This document shows positions 56,575 to 64,000 of a DNA stretch of 64,000 nucleotides, piece by piece; within the stretch, counting starts at the first letter, position 1; each line of letters begins with the position of its first letter. The notes under the pieces were generated by a model, which was given only the letters and a program-made list of their open reading frames with translations, made no database searches and had not been told where the DNA came from. The DNA is from Luteimonas sp. S4-F44. GTDB lineage: Bacteria; Pseudomonadota; Gammaproteobacteria; Xanthomonadales; Xanthomonadaceae. Location of the stretch: contig NZ_CP093340.1 in assembly GCF_022637415.1 (NCBI RefSeq), positions 372,001 through 436,000 of the forward strand, in the 5' to 3' direction. The position numbers were made by a program, and so were the translations under genes.

Positions 56575-59148
56575 TCATCCGCAAGTCGCCGATTCGACGG
56601 CGTGCGCGCTGCCGCCATCATGCCGCAGGAACGGCAGGCCGGCCTGCTTGCCGAGCGCATGGGCGATCGTCAGGACATCGGCGAACACGCCCGCGGCGGT
56701 CACCTCCGGGCCGGCGCCCGGCCCCTGGACGACCAGTGGGTTGTCGGCGTAGCGGGCGGTGCGGAACTGCACGAGATTGTCGGTCAGTCGGGTGTGGCAG
56801 CACGAGTGCTCGGCCGGCAGCGCGACCACGCCGACGCTGGCCAGGCCGTCGCCTTGCAGGCGCGCCAGGTGACGCAGTGTATGGCCATCGGCGTGCGCGG
56901 CATCGAGCCTGGCCTGCATCGGCGCATCCAGCTCGTGCAGACGCGCAAGAAACGCGTCCAGCGGCACCTCGCGCAGTGCCTCGGGCACCAGACTCTCGAC
57001 CTCGACATCCTCAAGCGACAGCGTGCGGCCGGCCTCGCGCGCCAGGATCACCAGCTTGCGTGCGACATCCAGGCCCGACAGGTCATCGCGCGGGTCGGGC
57101 TCGGTGTAGCCCAGGGCGCGCGCTTCGCGCACCAGGTCGGAGAACGGCTGGCGGCCGTCGTAGCGGTTGAACAGCCAGGCCAGCGTGCCCGACAGCATGC
57201 CGTCGATGCCGTGCAGCGTGTCGCCGGTGTCGAGCAGGCCGCGCAGGGTCTGGATTACCGGCAGGCCGGCACCGACGGTGGCCTCGTACAGGAAGCGGCC
57301 GCCGCCTGCGCGCTGGGCCTCGCGGATCGCGGCGTAACGCGCCCACGCGCCGCTGCCGGCGTGCTTGTTCGGGGTGACCACGTGAATGCCGGCGGCCAGC
57401 CATTCGGGATACTTCGCCGCGACGGCATCACTGGCGCTGCAGTCGACGATCAACGCATTCGGCAGATGGCTGGCGCGCACGTGCGCGGCGAACGCATCGA
57501 GATCGCAGGCCTGTGCGGTGGCGTCGAGCATGGCGGCGGCGTGGGCGGGGTCGAACGGCGCGTCGTCGAGATGCATCCGCCGGCTGCTGGCGATCGCGCG
57601 CAGCCGCAGGTCCACGCCCGCGCGTTCGCGCAGCGCCGGCACCACATCGGCCAACTGTGCCAGCAATGCCCTGCCGACGTTGCCCGGTCCGATCACGCCG
57701 ACCGAAACCGTCTGCGGCGACAGCCAGAAGGCCGCATGCGCGGCGCGCAACGCGCGGGTGGCGTCGACCTGGGCGATCGCCACCGAGATGTTGCGCTCGC
57801 CCGCGCCCTGCGCAATGGCGCGGATGTTGACGTGGGCCTGGGCGAGGCCGGCGAACAGTCGCGCGGCGACGCCCTGAGTGCCGACCATGCCGTCACCGAC
57901 CGCCGCGAGCACGCAGAGGTCGCCGGTCACGGTCACGCCCTGGGCCTGCCCCTGGGCGATCGCGTCGGCGAATGCGGCGACGATCGCCGCGCGACCGCGC
58001 TCGACCTGGCCGGCCTGCACGACGCAGCAGATCGAATGCTCCGACGAGCCCTGCGAGATCATCGTCACCGATACGCCGGCCGCGTGCAGGGCGGCGAACA
58101 TGCGCTCGGCGGTGCCGGGCACGCCGACCAGACCGTTGCCGACCAACTCGAGCACCGCCACGTCGCGCACCAGGCTCAGGCCCTTGACCGGCGAGGCGGC
58201 GGCCGCTGCGGCCGGCGCGATCGTGGTGCCCGCCGCGGACGGGTTGCGGCTGTTGCGGATGCGCACCGGAATGCCTCGGGCCTGCACCGGCGCCAGGGTC
58301 TGGGGGTGCAGCACGCTGGCCCCGAAGTACGCGAGTTCGCAGGCTTCGGCATAGGACATCGCCTGCAGGCAGACGGCGTCGGGGACCAGGCGCGGATCGG
58401 CCGAGAGCACACCGTCGACATCGGTCCAGATGGTCAGGGCCTGGGCGTCGAACAGATTGGCGAAGATCGCCGCCGAGTAGTCGCTGCCGTTGCGTCCGAG
58501 CGTGGTGTCGCGGCCATCGCCGTCGCGGGCGACGAAGCCGGTGATCACCACGTCGCGTGCGGCGTGGGCCAGCCGCCAGCTCGCCAGACGGGCGCGGCTC
58601 GCGTCCCAGTCGACCACCGCGCCCATTTCGCCCTGCTCGACCACCAGCACCTCGCGGGCGTCCAGGCGTTGCCAGCTCGGGCCGAGCGCGGCTTGTGCCA
58701 GTCGCGACGACAGCTGCTCGCCGCAGCCGTGGATGCGCGCCAGCCGCGCGTCGCGATCCGCGACGTCCGCATGCAGGCCCTGCACGTCATGGGCGAGGGC
58801 GGCGAACTCGTCTTCGAGCGCGGCGTGCAGCGGGCCGTCGGCCTCGTGTTCGAACGCATCCGCGGTCGCCAGGTGGCGCTGGCGCAGGGTGTCCCAGGCC
58901 GGTTTCCAGTCCTCGAGCGCGAGTGCGGCATCGGCCAGCGCGACCAGGGCATTGGTGGTGCCGGCCATCGCGGAGACGACGACCGGCCGCACCCGCGCGT
59001 CGGCCGGCACCAAGGAGGCCAGTGCCGCGATGCACCCCGCGTCGGCCAGGCTGGTGCCGCCGAACTTGTGGACATGGCAGCTGAGCGCCGGCGGCGCGTC
59101 GGCAACGGGGGCGACGGAATGGGGGAGGGGCGCGACGGCGGACGACAT
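56575..59148 (-). CDS. thrA: bifunctional aspartokinase / homoserine dehydrogenase ThrA
   Basis: ThrA catalyses the first and third steps from aspartate to threonine. The 857-residue fusion has an N-terminal kinase ([51 protein letters not shown]), ACT domains around residues 330-490, where threonine is expected to bind ([37 protein letters not shown]), and a C-terminal dehydrogenase ([35 protein letters not shown]). It heads the thr operon and is preceded by a leader peptide. Confidence 0.96.
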   Translation of the reverse strand: MSSAVAPLPHSVAPVADAPPALSCHVHKFGGTSLADAGCIAALASLVPADARVRPVVVSAMAGTTNALVALADAALALEDWKPAWDTLRQRHLATADAFEHEADGPLHAALEDEFAALAHDVQGLHADVADRDARLARIHGCGEQLSSRLAQAALGPSWQRLDAREVLVVEQGEMGAVVDWDASRARLASWRLAHAARDVVITGFVARDGDGRDTTLGRNGSDYSAAIFANLFDAQALTIWTDVDGVLSADPRLVPDAVCLQAMSYAEACELAYFGASVLHPQTLAPVQARGIPVRIRNSRNPSAAGTTIAPAAAAAASPVKGLSLVRDVAVLELVGNGLVGVPGTAERMFAALHAAGVSVTMISQGSSEHSICCVVQAGQVERGRAAIVAAFADAIAQGQAQGVTVTGDLCVLAAVGDGMVGTQGVAARLFAGLAQAHVNIRAIAQGAGERNISVAIAQVDATRALRAAHAAFWLSPQTVSVGVIGPGNVGRALLAQLADVVPALRERAGVDLRLRAIASSRRMHLDDAPFDPAHAAAMLDATAQACDLDAFAAHVRASHLPNALIVDCSASDAVAAKYPEWLAAGIHVVTPNKHAGSGAWARYAAIREAQRAGGGRFLYEATVGAGLPVIQTLRGLLDTGDTLHGIDGMLSGTLAWLFNRYDGRQPFSDLVREARALGYTEPDPRDDLSGLDVARKLVILAREAGRTLSLEDVEVESLVPEALREVPLDAFLARLHELDAPMQARLDAAHADGHTLRHLARLQGDGLASVGVVALPAEHSCCHTRLTDNLVQFRTARYADNPLVVQGPGAGPEVTAAGVFADVLTIAHALGKQAGLPFLRHDGGSAHAVESATCG

Positions 59149-59161
59149 GGAGAGCTCCTGG

Positions 59162-59226
59162 AAAAGGGGCTCCGCATCACGGTCGGGCGGGACGTGGCGT
59201 CCGCATCCCGGGAGGGGATGCGGAGC
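59162..59226 (-). promoter_or_regulatory. thr operon attenuator: competing hairpins
   Basis: On the minus-strand RNA, segment 2 (GCTCCGCATCCC, 59226-59215) can pair with segment 3 (GGGATGCGGA, 59209-59200, 10 bp) or, through GCTCCGCATC, with segment 4 (GATGCGGAGC, 59178-59169, 10 bp). Segment 4 is followed by CCCCTTTT, a weak terminator tail. A leader-internal segment 1 (GGGATGTGGA, 59264-59255) is a further competitor through one G-U pair. Which structure is the terminator needs folding to decide; 2:4 with the T-run is my preferred reading. Confidence 0.65.
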
Positions 59227-59237
59227 GGGCGGTCAGG

Positions 59238-59390
59238 TCAACTGGCGGCGCGCGTCCACATCCCGGTCCCGGTGGTACCGGTGCCGGTAATGCCGACGAT
59301 CGTCGTGATGGTCGCTGCCGCCGCGCGCGTGCCTGCGGCCGCGCGGGTGGCGGTCGTCGGCAGGGCGGCGGTGTTGGTGCGATGCATCAT
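59238..59390 (-). CDS. thrL: thr leader peptide (Thr/Ile-rich), 50 aa
   Basis: The frame from ATG 59390 (or ATG 59387) to TGA 59238 encodes a peptide whose middle reads ATITTIVGITGTGTTGTG (residues 26-43), 9 Thr and 3 Ile in 18 residues, matching the control logic of E. coli thrL. It ends MWTRAAS, 11 bases before the attenuator hairpins. The ATG coincides with the predicted transcription start, so it may be translated from a leaderless mRNA. Compared with E. coli it is longer. Confidence 0.8.
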   Translation of the reverse strand: MMHRTNTAALPTTATRAAAGTRAAAATITTIVGITGTGTTGTGMWTRAAS

Positions 59391-59396
59391 GCCCGC

Positions 59397-59426
59397 AGCA
59401 CACCACGCCGTCGCGCGCGCTGTCAA
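59397..59426 (-). promoter_or_regulatory. promoter of the thr operon
   Basis: Minus strand TTGACA (59426-59421), an 18-base spacer, and TGTGCT (59402-59397) as a weak -10 box. The transcription start would fall at about 59390, at the leader ATG. The perfect -35 box is the main evidence. Confidence 0.55.
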
Positions 59427-59460
59427 TGGTTTTCGGCGAAACGGTTCGCGTGGTGGACAC

Positions 59461-59480
59461 CCGCGGCCCGCGGGCCGCGG
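59461..59480. terminator. 20-bp perfect palindrome after the Oar-type receptor gene
   Basis: CCGCGGCCCG at 59461-59470 is followed directly by its reverse complement. It lies 16 bases after the receptor stop and upstream of the thr promoter. It has no adjacent T-run, so it is a probable but weak terminator or an mRNA stabiliser. Confidence 0.4.
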
Positions 59481-59496
59481 GGTCGACGGTCCGGGC

Positions 59497-62400
59497 TCAG
59501 TAGTCGTAGCGGACCTGGAAACGGAATGCGCGCGGCGACTGGTAGCTCACCGCACGGTGGGCCTGGTTGTAGATCGTGCCCGGGCTCGGGTGCTCCCAGT
59601 ACTCGATGACGTTCTGCACGGTCTGGCTGTCGAAGACGTTGAACACGTCGCCGCGCACCTGCAGCCGGCCCTGTGCGAAGCGCGGCTGCCAGGTCAGGCC
59701 GAGGTCGAGCTGGGTGGTCCAGGGCAGGGTGCCGGCGCTGCCGCGTGGGGATGGTTCGCCGTCGACGTAGAAGTAGTAAGGCCCGTTGTAGTAAATGAAA
59801 TCGTAGAAGTACGGATCGTCGACCTCGTCGGCGGGCAGTCGCCCGAGTTTGTTCAGCGGCCGGCCCGAGGCATGGGTCAGCGTGGCCGACACCCGCCATT
59901 GCGGCCCGAGCTGGTAGTGACCGAACGCGCGCAGATAGTGGCGCCGGTCGTTGGGCAGGTTGCCGTAGGCGTTGTAGCCCAGTTCCGGGAAGTCGTAGGT
60001 CTGCGTGGCGGAGACGTCGGACTGGCCGAGGTCGGACAGCAGTTGGCCTTCGGCGTTGCCGTAGTTGTGCGACCAGGTGTAGTCGAGCTTGCCGGACAAG
60101 CGCTCGCCCACGCGGCCTTCGAGGAACAGGTTCAGTCCCAAGTAGCGGCGCTTGAGCTTCTCGAAGCCGAGCGCCTGCGCCGACAGCGGCACCTCGGTGA
60201 CGTTGCCGTCGGCGTCGATCGCGCGGAAGGTGTTGTTTTCGCCGGGATTGAACAGCCGGCAGTTGGCGAAGTTGTCGACGATGCCGCCCGGCACGAAGCC
60301 GGTCCGGTTGCCGGCCGCATCGAACGTGAAGCCGGGATCCACGCCGTTGGCCTCGGCCCAGGCGACGGCGCCACGGATGTCGCAGAAGTCCTCGATCGCA
60401 CTCTTGAGGTCGCGGTAGACGAAGCGGGTGCCTAGGTTCCAGCTCTCGCCCAGCCGCTTCTCGAAGCCCACCACCAGCTCGTCCTGGTAATGCGACTTGA
60501 TGTCCTTGGCGGCGACGGCATCCGGGTTCTTGGCCTGTCCGTACTCGTTGTTCGGCGAGAACGGCCCGCGACCGATCGGCGTCAATCCCTGCGGCACGCC
60601 GGTGACCGGGTCGATGCTGTCGAACGCGAAGTACTCGGATGTGCTGAGCGACGGCAGCGCTTGCCGATAGGCGGTGCGGTTGGGCAGCGCCAGATGGTAG
60701 CGGCCGGCGTTGGCGAAGACCTTCAGCGACGAGTCGCCGTGGACGTCCCATGCCAGGCCCAGTCGCGGCGCCAGCTGGTGGCGTTGGGAGATGAACGCCT
60801 CGCCCTGGCTGTTGTAATTGGTGAACTGCTCGTTGCGCAGGCCCAGCGACAACAGCAGGCGGTCGTTGACCTGCCAGCGGTCCTCGATGTACTGCGCCGA
60901 CTGCTCGACGCTGAAGGTGCCGCCCTGGCGGGTGACGCTGCGCACGACGTACTCGCCACCTGCCGGCGCCACGGCGCCGCCGCTCAGTACCGTACCCGGC
61001 GCTGCCCAGGCGTACGACCACGAATGCCCTGGGCCCGTGGACGCGGTGCCGCGGCGCACTTCCAGGTCCTGATGGTCGAGGCCGACGCGGACGTCATGGT
61101 CGCCCAGCCGCCATTCGAGGTCGAGCCGGTAGCCGTCGGTCTTGTCGTACTGGTCGGGCCAGGCGGTGGTCGAGAACGGCTGCTGGCTGTTGCCGAAGCG
61201 TTGCTCGGGCGGCACGTTGGTGCGGGTATCGGAGACATAGACAGCGTTCGGATCGGGATTGAGCCCACTCTGGATCACGATGTGATCCTGCTTCTGCTGT
61301 CCGTAGAGCGCGGTCAGTGTCAGGTTGTCGGTCAGGTTGCCGGTGTACTTGCCGATGTAGAGCTCGCCGCCGTCCTCGTAGTAGTAGCCGGAGGTCCTAC
61401 TGCGGTCGATCTCGCCCGTGGTGTAGCGATAGCCGTGGTAGACGTCGGTCTGCTTGGTGACGTCCGAGATCGCCGTCAGTTCCAGGCGATGGTCGTCGTT
61501 GACGTACCAGTCGATCTTCGCCAGCCAGCGCGGGATGTCGTAGTCGTAGTTGCGATGGCCGGTCTGCGTCGCGGTGGAGGTGTCGGGCTCGAGTGCCGTG
61601 ATCTCCTGTTCGGTGAACTCGCCGGCTGCGTAGAAGAACAACCGGTCCTCGACGATCGGGCCACCGACATAGGCGGCGTAGGTCAACGCCTCGTTCTCGT
61701 AGTAACGCGCGCGATCCTGGTAGAGACGGCCCTCGTAGTCGGCCACACCGGTGCCGTCAGGATAGTAGATGTTGCGGCGGTCACCGCGGCCTGCGTCTGG
61801 ATTCCAGACGACCTGTCCACCGAACGTCCATGCATTGGTGCCGCTCTTGGTGACGATGTTCACCACACCGCCAGTGGCGCGGCCGAACTCGGCGCTGTAG
61901 CCGCCGGTGATCGCCTGGTACTGCGCGATCCCGCCAAAGGGCAACGTCGTCGAGCCCAGCGCGGTGTACGGGTTGGTCACCGCGTAGCCGTTGATGTAAT
62001 AGGCATTCTCGGACGCCGACGCGCCGCCGAATGAGGCGACGTTGCTGAAGCCGCGCGCGCCCTGGTACCGCGAATCGCCGGCCACGGCGCCGGGCGCGAG
62101 CAGCGCCAGCGCCCCGAGGTCGCGACCGACGGTGAGTTTCTCCAGATCCTCGCCGGTGAAGACCGTGCGTGAGTCGACCTGCGAGACGTCGATCGTCGGC
62201 CCCGCGATACCGATTACGCGCACGCGGTCGAGGTCGACCGCGGCGCTCGCCGCGAACGAAACGTCCGCGCCGCCGCCCAGCAGGACGGCAACGTCATCAC
62301 GCGTCGCGACGACCTCGCCGCCTCGCTCGAGCGTGACGCGGTAGCGGCCGACCGGCAGCGACGCCGCCCGGTAGCGGCCAGTTGCATCGGTGGTCAGCGT

Positions 62401-62592
62401 GCGCACGGTCCCGGTGTCGAGGTTGCGAATCGTGACGGTATCGCCCGGGGTTCCGGTCGTGCCGAGGATATTGCCGGTCGCATTGGACTGCGCGGCGGCC
62501 TCGCTGCCGAGCAGTACCAGTCCGAGCGCGGCGGCGAGCAATGTGGGCGGAAGCGCCGATCGCCGGCGCGCGCGGGTGTGGTGCTGTGTCAT
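59497..62592 (-). CDS. Oar-type TonB-dependent outer-membrane receptor
   Basis: The 1031-residue receptor has a signal peptide (LLAAALGLVLLGSEAAA), an N-terminal carboxypeptidase-regulatory-like Ig domain (about 40-100: GRYRAASLPVGRYRVTLERG), a plug with GARGFSNVASFGGASASENA, YYINGYAVTN and YSAEFGRATGGVVNIVTKSG, and a large barrel ending RFQVRYDY with the terminal aromatic. There is no clear TonB box in the usual place. This group (Oar/OmpA-related) is common in Xanthomonadales and Bacteroidetes and is suspected in peptide or carbohydrate uptake and signalling. Substrate unknown. It is a single-gene unit. Confidence 0.9.
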   Translation of the reverse strand: MTQHHTRARRRSALPPTLLAAALGLVLLGSEAAAQSNATGNILGTTGTPGDTVTIRNLDTGTVRTLTTDATGRYRAASLPVGRYRVTLERGGEVVATRDDVAVLLGGGADVSFAASAAVDLDRVRVIGIAGPTIDVSQVDSRTVFTGEDLEKLTVGRDLGALALLAPGAVAGDSRYQGARGFSNVASFGGASASENAYYINGYAVTNPYTALGSTTLPFGGIAQYQAITGGYSAEFGRATGGVVNIVTKSGTNAWTFGGQVVWNPDAGRGDRRNIYYPDGTGVADYEGRLYQDRARYYENEALTYAAYVGGPIVEDRLFFYAAGEFTEQEITALEPDTSTATQTGHRNYDYDIPRWLAKIDWYVNDDHRLELTAISDVTKQTDVYHGYRYTTGEIDRSRTSGYYYEDGGELYIGKYTGNLTDNLTLTALYGQQKQDHIVIQSGLNPDPNAVYVSDTRTNVPPEQRFGNSQQPFSTTAWPDQYDKTDGYRLDLEWRLGDHDVRVGLDHQDLEVRRGTASTGPGHSWSYAWAAPGTVLSGGAVAPAGGEYVVRSVTRQGGTFSVEQSAQYIEDRWQVNDRLLLSLGLRNEQFTNYNSQGEAFISQRHQLAPRLGLAWDVHGDSSLKVFANAGRYHLALPNRTAYRQALPSLSTSEYFAFDSIDPVTGVPQGLTPIGRGPFSPNNEYGQAKNPDAVAAKDIKSHYQDELVVGFEKRLGESWNLGTRFVYRDLKSAIEDFCDIRGAVAWAEANGVDPGFTFDAAGNRTGFVPGGIVDNFANCRLFNPGENNTFRAIDADGNVTEVPLSAQALGFEKLKRRYLGLNLFLEGRVGERLSGKLDYTWSHNYGNAEGQLLSDLGQSDVSATQTYDFPELGYNAYGNLPNDRRHYLRAFGHYQLGPQWRVSATLTHASGRPLNKLGRLPADEVDDPYFYDFIYYNGPYYFYVDGEPSPRGSAGTLPWTTQLDLGLTWQPRFAQGRLQVRGDVFNVFDSQTVQNVIEYWEHPSPGTIYNQAHRAVSYQSPRAFRFQVRYDY

Positions 62593-62772
62593 GGCCTTCC
62601 CCTGATCGTGTGGTGCGGTGTCTCCCCATCGACGGTGATAGGACGCCGGGCCCGGCGTGGCAAATGACGATTCGGCATTCTCTAAGTCGCCCACGGGTGG
62701 GAACGCGCTGCGCGGCCCACGTCACCGGCGGCGCCCCTTGGGCGTCCATCGGCTTCGTGGTCTAATCGGCCC

Positions 62773-62853
62773 CGAAGCGGGGGTACCGACACCAGTCGGT
62801 TGAGACAGTCCCTTCGAACCTGATCCGGTTGATACCGGCGTAGGGAAGCTTCG
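62773..62853 (+). ncRNA. TPP riboswitch (THI element)
   Basis: P1 is CGAAGC (62773-62778) pairing perfectly with GCTTCG (62848-62853). Between them lie the conserved cores: GGGGGTACCGACACC, then TTGAGA (CUGAGA consensus, first base U), and CCCTTCGAACCTGATCCGG followed by TGATACCGGCGTAGGGAAG. These match the thi-box pyrimidine- and pyrophosphate-sensing arms. It precedes thiC. Binding of thiamine diphosphate should repress thiC. Confidence 0.96.
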
Positions 62854-62862
62854 CAGCCGGCC

Positions 62863-64000
<1,138 letters not shown>

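Overview
The window is a very GC-rich, gene-dense bacterial chromosome segment without tRNA, rRNA, CRISPR or intact insertion sequences. Gene content and order fit a gammaproteobacterium of the Xanthomonadales (Lysobacter/Luteimonas-like). The grounds are a fused ilv-leu operon with a short IlvM subunit, an Oar-type TonB receptor, and GGTCAGAGTGCAAT-type palindromes of the REP class. This placement is inferred from gene content, not from a marker gene.

Layout. 1-1980: end of an unknown gene and five small unknown genes, two of them holin-like membrane proteins. 1999-4482: GNAT acetyltransferase, Fsr-like efflux pump, DUF2585 membrane protein. 4570-11899: a complete zeaxanthin-glucoside carotenoid cluster, crtE-fni-crtX-crtY-crtI-crtB in one tightly overlapping operon with crtZ convergent. 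12035-13514: an S41 peptidase gene bracketed by two REP-like palindromes. 13513-17113: ELM1-like protein, nitroreductase, YceI lipoprotein, pirin, zinc-finger protein. 17145-21937: envelope genes (glycosyltransferase, O-antigen ligase, lpxL, waaA). 21993-24447: small secreted protein, tolC, pcm. 24581-29835: TetR regulator divergent from an RND adaptor and pump. 29949-34210: lipoprotein, beta-propeller sensor protein, and a separate histidine kinase. 34309-38802: a worn accessory region with a TonB-receptor remnant, small enzymes, a Pro/Thr-rich repeat protein, a collapsed second copy of ilvD, and a Doc/AbrB-type toxin-antitoxin pair.

38891-52457 (minus strand) is one long branched-chain amino-acid operon, ilvC-ilvG-ilvM-ilvE-ilvA-leuA-leuC-leuD-leuB-gdhA-ilvD. 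It is preceded by a promoter, a Leu/Val/Ile-rich leader peptide and a terminator/antiterminator pair, which is a classical attenuator. It holds every step from threonine or pyruvate to Ile, Val and Leu, and gdhA makes the glutamate used by IlvE. After a type IB topoisomerase and a BON-domain protein, 54181-59426 (minus) is the threonine operon thrA-thrB-thrC with its own Thr/Ile-rich leader peptide. Threonine made here is the substrate of IlvA in the neighbouring operon. Both leader peptides begin about 30-36 bases downstream of a TTGACA box, so both may be read from leaderless mRNAs.

59497-62592 is a large Oar-type TonB-dependent receptor. The window ends with a TPP riboswitch and the first 335 codons of thiC. 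The strongest novel leads are the paired leaderless attenuators, the REP palindrome that supplies the ends of two convergent genes, the 12-residue-repeat protein with a possible NolX/HrpF-like core, and the ilvD remnant beside the toxin-antitoxin locus.
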